Source: Domibacillus enclensis (GTDB lineage Bacteria > Bacillota > Bacilli > Bacillales > Domibacillaceae). From it: a stretch of 64,000 nt of DNA. Shown here in pieces: positions 37,372-46,280 of the stretch. Position 1 is the stretch's first letter. Each line of letters starts with the position of its first letter. The position numbers and the translations under genes are program-made. Location: positions 1 through 64,000 of the forward strand of contig NZ_FTLX01000007.1 in assembly GCF_900156125.1 (NCBI RefSeq), in the 5' to 3' direction. The notes under the pieces are model-generated. The model was given only the letters and a program-made list of their open reading frames with translations, did no database searches and was not told the origin of the DNA.

Positions 37372-40029
37372 TTATTTTCGCTTAAACGGCCAAAAAACGC
37401 CTTGATTAAACGAAACGGTTACTGCTGGAATAAGCAATGGCAGTACAATTAATCCATATAACAGGAGGCCTGTTATCACGATGGTGGCGATCTGGACAAG
37501 GCTGAGAACACCGGAAGGCATCATCGCGCCGAATGTGCCGGCTAAAATGATCGCCGCTGTTATAATGACACTGCCCATTTTCGCCATGGAAACGGCCATC
37601 GCCTGTCCAATGCTTATCCCATCCACCGCTTCTTCCCGGAACCGGTCAAGCAGAAAGATGGAATAGTCAATGCCAAGCGCCACAAGCATCACAAATCCGA
37701 AAAATGGAACCGCCCAGCTCACGCCATCATACCCAAGACCATTCACAAAAATCAATTCTGCTACGGCGACCGATGTATAATACGTTAGCAGCAGCGATCC
37801 GATCATATAGACCGGCATCACCACGGAACGGAACAACACCGTCAGCACAACAAACAAGCTGACCAGCATAATGATCACGGTACGGGTGAAATCATCAGAT
37901 GAAATGGCTTTTAAATCACTATTCATACTTGAAATGCCGCTATAAGCAAATTCGGACTGTTCAAACGGCGTGTCGATCGCCGCTTTTTCAACCGTGCTCT
38001 TTACTTGCTCAACAACGTCAATCGCCTGGGGAGAATACGGATCTTCCGCCAGAATAACTTCCATTTTAATTGCTTTTTGGTCGTTAATCGTATAGCGGTC
38101 CAGCACCTGAGCGAATTCTTCCTTTTCCAGCGTGCCGTCCGGAATATACATTCCCGTTTCCCGCACACTTTCTGATTGGCTCATCGCCCGCGTGGTTTGC
38201 GCTGCGGTCGTTAACCCGGCGGCGATTTGGTCCAAGCCTTCGTTCGCTTCACCAATGCCGGAGGCGAGCTGTTCAAGTCCGCCGCCCAGCTCTCTAACCT
38301 GTCCCGCTGTTCCTTGGAGCTGACCGGCCGCAGCGCCGACTCCCTGCTCGATTTGAGCGAGCTGTCCGCTAATTGTACCGAGCTGCGCAGCAGTCTGCTC
38401 CACATTTCCGGACTGCTGCATTCCACCCGTAATAAGCGTAAGCTGCTCATTAATCTGACCAAGTCCGTCTGCTGCCTGCTGAAGGCTTGCGGCTCCGGAT
38501 GAAGCCTCACTGCCTGCCGGAAGCTGATTTTCTACTTCTGTTAAGCCATTTTGAATCTCATTTAAGCCGCCTTGAACGTCTATGACACCGTCACGTGCTT
38601 CTACGAGACCGTCCGTTAATAGCCCGAGCTGTGTGTCGATATATAAATCATCCAGCTCTTCCCCTGTTGGACGTGTAATTGTTCGGACCGCTTCGACTCC
38701 ATCAATCTTTAACACTTCCTTGCTGATAGATTCGATATACGGAACCGACGCTTCTGTTACAAGGTCTTCCTCACTATTGACGATAATGGTCACAGGCAGT
38801 GAATCTCCCTTGCCAAACCCTTCCGCAATCGCATCGAGTCCTTTGACCGATTCATAGTCACTGCCGATTTCGTCTACTGTGTTAAAAGACAATTCTCCGT
38901 CGTATGTGAACAGGAGCGGGACCGTGATCAGCGCCACCACAAACATGGAAAGCAACGGCCGTTTTACAGATAACTTACTGAACCATATCCAGAGCTTGCT
39001 GTCATTGTGAGAAGCTGATTTCTTCGACGGCCAAAAAAGCTTTTCCTTCAGCGTCGCCATAAAAAATGGCACGACGGTAAACAGCACAATTAACAAGACG
39101 GCTATGCCGACCGCAACCCCGACCGCTGATTTAAAGATCGGAAAGTCCGCAAAACCAATGGCTGAAAACCCGATAAATACAGCAATTCCACTGATAAACA
39201 GGGTGCGCCCTGCTGTTTTATACGTGTTCACAATCGAATCCTCTACCGAATGGCCGGCCTGCAGCTCTTCTTTATAGCGGCTCAGCAGCAGAATGCAGTA
39301 GTCTGTCCCAATTCCAAACAGAACCGCTACGAGAAATATTTGCGTATAATTAGAGACCGGAAATCCGAACCAGTCAATAAAAAAGGCGACGAGCGACTGG
39401 CTGAGCAAATACGTAAATCCAACTGCTGCAAGCGGGATAAGCGGCGTGACAACTGAACGGAAAACCGCCAGCAGCAACACGAAAATAAGCGCGACGGTAA
39501 TCAGCTCAGTCCGTTTCAGCCCTTCCTGCGAGCTCGTATTCACGTCGTTATTGATTATCGCTTCCCCGGTTACATACGCCGTCAGATCCTCCGGCAGTAT
39601 CGTTGCCCGAATCTCATCGGCCAGCGCATTAATGTCTTCCTCCGAGCCGTCTACTGTCACCGGTACCAGAATGGTTTTCCGGTCCTCTGAAACAAGCTGA
39701 TCCTCCATTTCTTCACTTTCAAATGGACTCAGCACACCTGTTACCGGCTTACCAATGTCTTGAAGAGATGCGACACTCTCCGCTATCTCCGTGCGTGCAG
39801 CTTCAGTTAGCGGCTCGTCCAATGAATAAACGAGCGATATCGTTTCCTCCGAAGCCCCGGCATCTGCCAGAATGTCCGCTGCCCGCTGCGAATCAGCGTC
39901 GGTCGGCAGCTGGAATGATCCTGCTTCCTCCGCCTGCTCTGTTAAGTTTGGCGCCATCATAAACAGTGCTGCTGTCAGCACGATCATGCCAATTAAAATC
40001 GGCCAGCGCCATTGAATCACTTTTCTCAT
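37372..40029 (-). CDS. MMPL/RND-type exporter (YdfJ-like)
   Basis: An 885-aa exporter with two MMPL halves. Each half has a helix, an extracellular domain and five more helices; the proton-relay-like motifs GIGTDYCILLLSRYKEEL and ALGIDYSIFLLDRFREEA are visible. The second extracellular domain contains a long Gln/Gly-rich coiled-coil region (about 470-620, repeats such as LGQINEQL and LGTISGQLAQIEQG). Its start overlaps the MarR gene stop by 4 nt, so both are one transcript. It probably exports a lipid-like or antimicrobial compound; the substrate is unknown. Confidence 0.88.
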   Translation of the reverse strand: MRKVIQWRWPILIGMIVLTAALFMMAPNLTEQAEEAGSFQLPTDADSQRAADILADAGASEETISLVYSLDEPLTEAARTEIAESVASLQDIGKPVTGVLSPFESEEMEDQLVSEDRKTILVPVTVDGSEEDINALADEIRATILPEDLTAYVTGEAIINNDVNTSSQEGLKRTELITVALIFVLLLAVFRSVVTPLIPLAAVGFTYLLSQSLVAFFIDWFGFPVSNYTQIFLVAVLFGIGTDYCILLLSRYKEELQAGHSVEDSIVNTYKTAGRTLFISGIAVFIGFSAIGFADFPIFKSAVGVAVGIAVLLIVLFTVVPFFMATLKEKLFWPSKKSASHNDSKLWIWFSKLSVKRPLLSMFVVALITVPLLFTYDGELSFNTVDEIGSDYESVKGLDAIAEGFGKGDSLPVTIIVNSEEDLVTEASVPYIESISKEVLKIDGVEAVRTITRPTGEELDDLYIDTQLGLLTDGLVEARDGVIDVQGGLNEIQNGLTEVENQLPAGSEASSGAASLQQAADGLGQINEQLTLITGGMQQSGNVEQTAAQLGTISGQLAQIEQGVGAAAGQLQGTAGQVRELGGGLEQLASGIGEANEGLDQIAAGLTTAAQTTRAMSQSESVRETGMYIPDGTLEKEEFAQVLDRYTINDQKAIKMEVILAEDPYSPQAIDVVEQVKSTVEKAAIDTPFEQSEFAYSGISSMNSDLKAISSDDFTRTVIIMLVSLFVVLTVLFRSVVMPVYMIGSLLLTYYTSVAVAELIFVNGLGYDGVSWAVPFFGFVMLVALGIDYSIFLLDRFREEAVDGISIGQAMAVSMAKMGSVIITAAIILAGTFGAMMPSGVLSLVQIATIVITGLLLYGLIVLPLLIPAVTVSFNQGVFWPFKRK

Positions 40030-40478
40030 TTGTCTTCTTCACCTAATTTCAAAATTTCTTTTAACTTGCGGAAGGTTTTAATAAACTGGTCAGCTTCTTC
40101 CTCTTCAATATGACCGGACAGAAGCTCGGAAATAAAGCCTGATAGAACCTTTTTCGCCTTCTGAACAAATTCCTCGCCTTCATCCGTAAGCTCCACCAGC
40201 TTGGAACGCTGGTCCTGGCTTGACTTTACTGCTCGAACCATTCCTTTTTCTTCAAGCTTTTTCAGCCGGTTGGAAATGGCGCTTTTATGCACACCCTGCA
40301 TCACCGCAAGGCGCCCCGCTGTGATCGGACCGTTTTTCCCGATAATTTTCATCATTTGAATTTGCTCGGGTGAATAGTCATGAAGAATCGGATCGTCAAT
40401 TGACTTCAGCACCCGTTCAGTTCCATAAATCATTACTTCTTCAAATAGTTCAACGGCTTCTTGAAGCTGCTTTTCCAT
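40026..40478 (-). CDS. MarR-family regulator of the MMPL exporter
   Basis: A 150-aa winged-helix repressor with TAGRLAVMQGVHKSAISNRL as recognition region and the wing around SSQDQRSKLVELTDEG. ATG 40478 is chosen because AGGGGG lies 8 nt upstream; a GTG three codons earlier sits inside that site. It overlaps mmpL by 4 nt. Its promoter is covered by the large palindrome at 40479-40523, so it most likely represses its own operon until a ligand binds. Confidence 0.9.
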   Translation of the reverse strand: MEKQLQEAVELFEEVMIYGTERVLKSIDDPILHDYSPEQIQMMKIIGKNGPITAGRLAVMQGVHKSAISNRLKKLEEKGMVRAVKSSQDQRSKLVELTDEGEEFVQKAKKVLSGFISELLSGHIEEEEADQFIKTFRKLKEILKLGEEDK

Positions 40479-40523
40479 ATTGTCCACCCCCTAAACTTTA
40501 TTTTAGTTTAGGGGGTGGACAAT
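40479..40523. promoter_or_regulatory. 45-bp inverted repeat, probable MarR operator
   Basis: Two perfect 19-bp arms (right arm AGTTTAGGGGGTGGACAAT) flank a 7-bp AT centre. The repeat covers the -10 of the marR promoter and the marR ribosome binding site. Its right arm faces the divergent kinase gene. Confidence 0.85.
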
Positions 40524-40533
40524 AAAATGTCAA
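40505..40533 (-). promoter_or_regulatory. marR-mmpL promoter
   Basis: Minus-strand -35 TTGACA (40528-40533), 17-bp spacer, -10 TAAACT (40505-40510). The -10 and start point are inside the inverted repeat. A TATAAT at 40544-40549 on the plus strand may serve the divergent kinase gene. Confidence 0.7.
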
Positions 40534-40569
40534 CTAATACGGTATAATTCGTTTGGGAGGGATCATTTC

Positions 40570-41154
40570 ATGAAAATCGATCAACTGATCAGCCGGTTTA
40601 AAAAGCAGGAACATCAAGTATTCATTATTGCGATTGACGGGGGCGGCGGTGCCGGCAAAAGCACATTGGCCCGCGCTTTAAAAGAAAAGATTGGCGGGAA
40701 TACCACTGTCGTTCATGCCGATGACTTTTATCAGGTTGCTGAAAAACGAAATAATTCCATTGGCGGCAACTGGGATTTAAACCGTCTGGAGGAACAGCTG
40801 TTAAAACCGCTCAGCCAAAACAAAAAAGCCCGCTATGAGCGGTATGACTGGGAAACGGACCAGCTTGCTGAATCCCATACCGTTCCATCAGGCGGTTTCG
40901 TCATCGTGGAAGGCTGTTATACGATGATGAAGCACCTTCTGCCCTATTACCAGTTTTCAATTTGGGTGGACAGCCCGCAGAAAATAAGGCTGCAGCGCGG
41001 GATTGAGCGAGACGGTGAGGGAATGCGGTCGATGTGGGAGGATGTTTGGATGCCTGATGAGCAGGCTTACATTCAAGAGCAAAACCCCGCTCAATCAGCC
41101 GATCTGGTCATCAGCGGTACAGCAAGTGATTACGTTACCCCATCCCAAAAATGA
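40570..41154 (+). CDS. Uridine kinase-like P-loop protein
   Basis: A 194-aa NTPase with Walker A DGGGGAGKST (about 23-32), HADDFY as in uridine/phosphoribulokinase-type kinases, and YERYDWET plus VIVEGCYTM matching the family's later motifs. GGGAGG precedes the ATG. Uridine kinase-like proteins of this size occur in Bacillaceae without a proven substrate. Divergent from marR-mmpL. Confidence 0.8.
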   Translation: MKIDQLISRFKKQEHQVFIIAIDGGGGAGKSTLARALKEKIGGNTTVVHADDFYQVAEKRNNSIGGNWDLNRLEEQLLKPLSQNKKARYERYDWETDQLAESHTVPSGGFVIVEGCYTMMKHLLPYYQFSIWVDSPQKIRLQRGIERDGEGMRSMWEDVWMPDEQAYIQEQNPAQSADLVISGTASDYVTPSQK

Positions 41155-41231
41155 CGTTTTATTTTTGCAGGAGAGCGAAACTTTTTGACCAGTCTCACGT
41201 ATGTCTACATGACAATAAAGGAGGATAAAAC

Positions 41232-42026
41232 ATGAATAATCACGAAATTGACTACACGTTACACGGGGACGACATGCAGTTTGTACAGGTTGAACTCGAC
41301 CCGAAGGAAACCGTTATTGCGGAAGCCGGCAGCTTAATGATGATGGATGACGGCATTAAAATGGAGACCGTTTTTGGCGATGGTTCATCGGGCCGCGGCG
41401 GCGGATTGATGGGCAAGCTGCTCGGCGCCGGCAAGCGTGTCCTCACAGGCGAAAGCTTATTTATGACGACGTTTACAAATGAAGGCAGCGGCAAAAAGCA
41501 CGTGTCTTTCGCTTCACCATACCCTGGAAAAATCATTCCAATGGACTTAAGTGAGCATCAAGGAAAGATCATTTGCCAGAAAGACGCATTTTTAGCTGCG
41601 GCAAAAGGCGTTTCCATCGGCATTGAGCTGCAGCGCAAGCTGGGAACCGGCTTTTTCGGCGGAGAAGGCTTTATTATGCAAAAGCTTGAAGGTGACGGAA
41701 TGGCATTTGTTCACGCAGGCGGAACGATTTATAAGAAGAAGCTCGCCCCCGGTGAATTAATCCGGCTCGATACCGGCTGTCTGGTCGCCATGACAGGGGA
41801 TGTTGAATACAGCATTGAAGCCGTTGGCGGCGTAAAAACGGCTCTGTTTGGCGGAGAAGGCTTGTTCCTTGCCACACTTCGCGGTCCGGGAACGGTATGG
41901 GTGCAGTCGCTTCCATTCAGCCGTCTCGCAAGCCGTGTCTTTGCAGCTATGCCGCAAAACGGCGGCTCCAAAGGAGAAGGCGGATTTGCTAGCATGTTTG
42001 ATTTTATCGGCGGAGACGGAGACTGA
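41232..42026 (+). CDS. AIM24/TIGR00266-family protein
   Basis: A 264-aa beta-rich soluble protein. The start [19 protein letters not shown] and the Gly-rich stretches [20 protein letters not shown] and [17 protein letters not shown] are typical of the AIM24 (TIGR00266) family, whose bacterial function is not settled. The C-terminus is Gly-rich. AAAGGAGG stands before the ATG. Likely monocistronic, ended by the terminator at 42031. Confidence 0.85.
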   Translation: MNNHEIDYTLHGDDMQFVQVELDPKETVIAEAGSLMMMDDGIKMETVFGDGSSGRGGGLMGKLLGAGKRVLTGESLFMTTFTNEGSGKKHVSFASPYPGKIIPMDLSEHQGKIICQKDAFLAAAKGVSIGIELQRKLGTGFFGGEGFIMQKLEGDGMAFVHAGGTIYKKKLAPGELIRLDTGCLVAMTGDVEYSIEAVGGVKTALFGGEGLFLATLRGPGTVWVQSLPFSRLASRVFAAMPQNGGSKGEGGFASMFDFIGGDGD

Positions 42027-42030
42027 TTCA

Positions 42031-42092
42031 AAGCAAACGAAAAACCCGGGATGGCTGCAAAAAGTTCAGCTAACCCGGGTTTTGCTTTTTAT
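42031..42092 (+). terminator. Terminator of the AIM24-like gene
   Basis: Stem AAAACCCGGG / CCCGGGTTTT extended by AAGCAAA / TTTGCTT, followed by TTTTTATT. The rest of the 313-bp gap to ldh holds the ldh promoter and Rex site; 42093-42240 shows nothing else I recognise. Confidence 0.85.
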
Positions 42093-42243
42093 TAAAGGAG
42101 ATTTGGGACAGCATGGTTAATTAAATACAATGAGAGAAGCCATTCTTGAAAAAGGAGGATTTCCCTATTTAAACAGGTGAAATACTGTAAATAATTGTGT
42201 CTAAATGTAAACGCCTACTGTCACAAATTCTCAGAAAACATAG

Positions 42244-42272
42244 TTGTAATCTTTTTGTGAAGGTTTTATAAT
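42244..42272 (+). promoter_or_regulatory. ldh promoter
   Basis: -35 TTGTAA (42244-42249), 17-bp spacer, -10 TATAAT (42267-42272), about 68 nt upstream of the ldh start. Confidence 0.8.
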
Positions 42273-42276
42273 GAAT

Positions 42277-42294
42277 TTGTGAAGTATTTCACAT
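42277..42294. promoter_or_regulatory. Rex operator at ldh
   Basis: TTGTGAAGTATTTCACAT matches the Rex site TTGTGAANNNNTTCACAA except for the last base. It covers the start point, so Rex would block ldh when NADH is low. A further TTGTGAA half-site is at 42255-42261, inside the promoter spacer. Confidence 0.88.
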
Positions 42295-42321
42295 TATTAA
42301 CTGAACAACCTTACTTACTAA

Positions 42322-43293
<972 letters not shown>

Positions 43294-43299
43294 GCTCAT

Positions 43300-43352
43300 A
43301 AAAAAAAAGCGAAGGCCACTATGTTCTTACGAATAGAGGCTTTCGTTTTTTA
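43300..43352. terminator. Bidirectional terminator, ldh / STAS gene
   Basis: Stem AAAAAGCGAAGGCC / GGCTTTCGTTTTT with T tracts both ways; it overlaps the 3' end of the convergent STAS gene. Confidence 0.8.
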
Positions 43353-44064
43353 TTTGAATGGCGCTCGAATAGGTGACGCCACGGTGGTCATGATCCTTCA
43401 AAAAGGGTGCGTGTTCAGGCTTTATACCTACGATGTGAATACGGGCATCAAGCAGCAGCAGTGTATCAACAAGCCGCTTAAATTGCTCAATCCCTGATAA
43501 GGTAATCCGGTCGACTGCTGTGAAGTCCATGTAAAGCAGCTCATATCCTCCGAGATGAAACTGTGCAGCCAGGCTGTCCTTCGTTTGGTCCATGAGCGCG
43601 TCATCCAGATCGCCGAACATCGGAATGAGCGCTGTTCGGCTGTTTAAGGAAATGATCGGTGCAGAACGCTCTTTCATCTTGATCAAGGCCTGTTCGGCTT
43701 CTTCCTTTTTTTCAACTAATTGAAAATCCGCATCCGCCAGTCTCATTTGCTGCTGATACACCATCTGCTCCAGACGGGCAATCTGCGAACTGACCTCTAC
43801 GCACTGTACATATCCTTCATCGCCGTCCCATTGAACGGAAACAGTGAACGGTTCAAGCTTTGACGCCACTGTGACCATCGCCATTTCAACAGCGGCTGAT
43901 TGTTTTTGCAGTTTCACTAATTTCCGGCGGCTTCCTTCATCTACAATCGCTTCTAAGCGGACTTGACTTCCAAAACGGCGGACCGCTGATTCGGAGTGGT
44001 CAAGTACGTTTAACTGGCGGTCTACTCGAAAAGTCGGCAGCGGCATACTATTAAGAAGCCCCAA
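43327..44064 (-). CDS. RsbR-like STAS-domain protein
   Basis: About 245 aa. The N-terminal half (PTFRVDRQLNVLDHSESAVRRFG) looks PAS-like, a coiled coil follows (MVYQQQMRLADADFQLVEKK), then a STAS domain. SAPIISLNSRTALIPMFGDL and VGIKPEHAPFL closely resemble RsbR (VIPVFENISVMPLIG; TGIRPEVA). The first RsbR phosphorylation Thr is retained in MDFTAVD, while the second is Val (VGIKPE). TTG 44064 has GAGGGG 7 nt upstream; ATG 44046 is the alternative. Either way it is encoded with the B12-binding protein. It may join or mimic a stressosome. Confidence 0.8.
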   Translation of the reverse strand: MGLLNSMPLPTFRVDRQLNVLDHSESAVRRFGSQVRLEAIVDEGSRRKLVKLQKQSAAVEMAMVTVASKLEPFTVSVQWDGDEGYVQCVEVSSQIARLEQMVYQQQMRLADADFQLVEKKEEAEQALIKMKERSAPIISLNSRTALIPMFGDLDDALMDQTKDSLAAQFHLGGYELLYMDFTAVDRITLSGIEQFKRLVDTLLLLDARIHIVGIKPEHAPFLKDHDHRGVTYSSAIQIKNESLYS

Positions 44065-44701
44065 TCTCGTTCCCCTCACTTTGATCGTTTATCCAGTCTA
44101 CCAGTGTACGGTAATCCGTTATAAATATGGTTTTTTTCGAGCAATAGGATGATAAATCATAGGAAGCCAGCAGACGGCTTCCGACCATAACCTGCGGCTG
44201 AAACGGCAGTGCTTCAAACGCTTTTACATAGGATTCCAGCAGCGGCACGTGGTACATAATGGTGACGGATAGACAAATGACATCCGGCTTCCACTTTTCA
44301 GCAGCACTCAGCGCATGTTCAAGCGGCAGGCTGGCTCCCATCATGCGTGACTTCCAGCCGTTTTCTTCAAACAAAAAAGAAGCCATTCTCATGCCCAGTG
44401 TGTGCCGTTCTTCTTCTACACATAAAAACATCGCTCGTTGACCGGCCGCCTCTTTTTTTACCTGTCCATGAAACCGGGAGATCATAAAATCACAGGTTGC
44501 TGTAGCCAAATGCTCGTCCGCCACTGAAATGTCGTCCTGCTCCCACAGTATACCGACCTGCTGCATGGCTCCGCTTACGACCACCTGGTAAATGTCTACC
44601 GACGTCCACCCTTGATCACGCAGATCCATTAAAAAAGAAAAGCTGCCGTCTGCGTCTCCTTCAAGAAGCAGCTGTGAAAGCGTTACAGCTTCAGCATTCA
44701 T
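44051..44701 (-). CDS. CarH-like cobalamin-binding sensor protein without DNA-binding domain
   Basis: A 216-aa protein with a helical B12 cap domain (about 1-85) and a Rossmann-type B12-binding domain. The cap has the W-x9-EH motif (W53, E63-H64) used by CarH/LitR photoreceptors to hold adenosylcobalamin, and the second part has ExHxxG (E98, H100, G103) supplying the lower axial His; the 36-residue distance between the two His matches CarH. The MerR-type DNA-binding domain of CarH is missing, so the output must go through a partner. Its stop overlaps the next gene, an RsbR-like STAS protein, and its start overlaps the upstream gene by 4 nt. Confidence 0.85.
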   Translation of the reverse strand: MNAEAVTLSQLLLEGDADGSFSFLMDLRDQGWTSVDIYQVVVSGAMQQVGILWEQDDISVADEHLATATCDFMISRFHGQVKKEAAGQRAMFLCVEEERHTLGMRMASFLFEENGWKSRMMGASLPLEHALSAAEKWKPDVICLSVTIMYHVPLLESYVKAFEALPFQPQVMVGSRLLASYDLSSYCSKKTIFITDYRTLVDWINDQSEGNEIGAS

Positions 44702-45057
44702 GATCTTTCCCCTCTTTCAATCGAGGAAATGGCGTCAGTGAGCATCCGCTTATAAACAGTCGCTTCTTGAGAAGAATCCTGCTGAAGCGCCTGCTTTATG
44801 CGTTTAAAGTTACCAGTGACGTGTGCCGCCTTCATTCCTCTTGACACGAGCAACCGAGTCAGCCAGTGCCCGTAATCAATAAAAAATTGGTCGTTCTGAA
44901 GCGTATAAGCCGTTTTTAAATGATTAAAATGATGATAATTATCCTCACGGCATTTTTCTTTGCCGCGCTCTCCAAAGCGTTTCTCAAGCTCCGGATCATC
45001 CCGGTACATCTCTTCTATTATACCATCGATATAACGATCAATTAGTTCTTTTTTCAT
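44698..45057 (-). CDS. Small helical protein of the B12-STAS operon, unknown
   Basis: A 119-aa, mostly alpha-helical soluble protein. The stretch HHFNHLKTAYTLQNDQFFID followed by YGHWLTRLLVSRG resembles, from memory, a helical domain found beside cobalamin-binding sensors and kinases; I cannot verify it. It overlaps the ABM gene and the B12 gene by 4 nt each, so it is translated in a chain with both. It may be the partner linking sensor and STAS protein. Confidence 0.65.
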   Translation of the reverse strand: MKKELIDRYIDGIIEEMYRDDPELEKRFGERGKEKCREDNYHHFNHLKTAYTLQNDQFFIDYGHWLTRLLVSRGMKAAHVTGNFKRIKQALQQDSSQEATVYKRMLTDAISSIERGERS

Positions 45058-45362
45058 GTCGCCACCACGCGGTATTTTTTCACTTTCGGCACGATTGCCG
45101 CCAGCTCCTGATCCGGGTAGTTTTTCTCGAGATCATGTACCTTTTGAAAAGCTTCACTTGTCGCCCAGTTCATATAGGCTTCTTTCGTCTCCCAGGTGAG
45201 CTGAACCGTTAACTCGGACGGTTTTTTTTCATTTTGAAGAAGCTGAAACGATAAAAAGCCGTCATATTCGTCGACAAGCTTCGATCGATTTTGATAAATG
45301 GCGATCGTTTCCTCTACTTTTTCAATCGGGACTTGGACAATGGAGTGCACCACGTAGCTCAT
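45054..45362 (-). CDS. Antibiotic biosynthesis monooxygenase (ABM) domain protein
   Basis: A 102-aa ferredoxin-like protein of the ABM/HmoA family (VHSIVQVPIEKVEETIAIYQ, YDGFLSFQLLQNE, LTVQLTWETKEAYMNWATSE). Members include heme-degrading and quinone monooxygenases; the activity here is unknown. It overlaps ywbE and the next gene by 4 nt each. Confidence 0.8.
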   Translation of the reverse strand: MSYVVHSIVQVPIEKVEETIAIYQNRSKLVDEYDGFLSFQLLQNEKKPSELTVQLTWETKEAYMNWATSEAFQKVHDLEKNYPDQELAAIVPKVKKYRVVAT

Positions 45363-45550
45363 AAAATATCACATACACGGCCAACTTGACCGTCTTCCAG
45401 CCTAACCTTGATTCCATGCGGGTGAAAGCTGGATTTCGTCAAAATGTCCTTCACGGTTCCGCGTGTCTTTACACCGGTCCGCTGATCCTTTTTTAAAATC
45501 ACCTGCACATCCAGACCCGGCCGGATGTCGCTTCTATTTTGTCCGTTCAT
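45359..45550 (-). CDS. ywbE: YwbE-family protein
   Basis: A 63-aa basic beta-rich protein of the YwbE (DUF2196) family: IRPGLDVQVILKKDQRTG, TRGTVKDILTKSSFHPHGIK, VRLEDGQVGRV. Function unknown. It leads the five-gene overlapping operon. Confidence 0.85.
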   Translation of the reverse strand: MNGQNRSDIRPGLDVQVILKKDQRTGVKTRGTVKDILTKSSFHPHGIKVRLEDGQVGRVCDIL

Positions 45551-45582
45551 GTTATAACCCCTTTTTCGAATACATTTATTCT

Positions 45583-45612
45583 ATTATAAAGGTTTTCCCC
45601 TATATTATCGAA
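45583..45612 (-). promoter_or_regulatory. Possible promoter of the ywbE-ABM-B12-STAS operon
   Basis: Minus-strand -10 TATAAT (45583-45588), 18-bp spacer, weak -35 TTCGAT (45607-45612), 33 nt upstream of ywbE. I see no sigma-B-type GTTTAA/GGGTAT pair. Confidence 0.45.
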
Positions 45613-45637
45613 GGAAAACGGTTTTCTAAAGGAACGC

Positions 45638-45667
45638 ACAAAAAAAAGACCGATCAAGTCGGTCTTT
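45638..45667 (-). terminator. Terminator of the flavin reductase gene
   Basis: Stem AAGACCGA / TCGGTCTT with a short loop and a run of eight T on the minus strand, overlapping the stop. Confidence 0.85.
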
Positions 45668-46265
45668 CGAGTTCAAATAGCTTCCCGAGCGTAGCGTACG
45701 AGTTCCCGGCCAGCCGGCTGACGGGCGCGAGTCCTTTTGCGTCAATGCGTCCATGTTCATATAGTTCTTCACGAATATGGTACTGAACAATGCGACCAAT
45801 CAGCAAATCACAGGATGGCCCCTTTTCCGTTTGGCCCAAGGTTATCTTTTGCTCGAGCACACATTCCAATCGGATTTTTGCTTCCTGAATAGCAGGAACG
45901 TCTATTTTTTCGCTCGGAATGGGCGTTAAGCGGGTTAAGCTGATTTCACTTTCCTCCGGTGCCAGCGGCTTCGCTGTTTTGTTTATTTCTTCTACATACG
46001 ATTCATCGGATATGTGTACAACAAATGCCGATTTCTCTTCTGCATTGCGTGCTGTATCCTTCATCTTTCCATCCTGCCGCTGGACGGAAAGAGAGATCAT
46101 CGGCGGGTTGGATGAAACAATGTTAAAGTAGCTGAACGGCGCTGCATTTAAGATGCCTGTTTCTGATATCGTCGTGACAAACGCGACCGGGCGCGGAATA
46201 ATGCTGCCCGTTAAAAACTTGTAATTTTCGCGCTCACTCAGCTGAGCGGGGTCTATTTTTTGCAT
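45654..46265 (-). CDS. Flavin reductase-family protein (flavoredoxin-like)
   Basis: A 203-aa FMN-binding split-barrel protein. FLTGSIIPRPVAFVTTISE and AAPFSYFNIVSSNPPMISLS are the FMN-site motifs of the DIM6/NTAB family. It may reduce flavin or carry electrons; partner unknown. It lies 15 nt after the symporter gene, so the two may be co-transcribed. Confidence 0.85.
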   Translation of the reverse strand: MQKIDPAQLSERENYKFLTGSIIPRPVAFVTTISETGILNAAPFSYFNIVSSNPPMISLSVQRQDGKMKDTARNAEEKSAFVVHISDESYVEEINKTAKPLAPEESEISLTRLTPIPSEKIDVPAIQEAKIRLECVLEQKITLGQTEKGPSCDLLIGRIVQYHIREELYEHGRIDAKGLAPVSRLAGNSYATLGKLFELERPT

Positions 46266-46280
46266 GAGCAGTCCTCCTTG

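Noticed and set aside
40528-40545. Five-codon peptide (ATGTCAACT...TAA) after AGGGGG in the marR operator
   Set aside because: The AGGGGG is part of the palindrome; no upstream promoter on that strand would transcribe it clearly, so it is probably chance.
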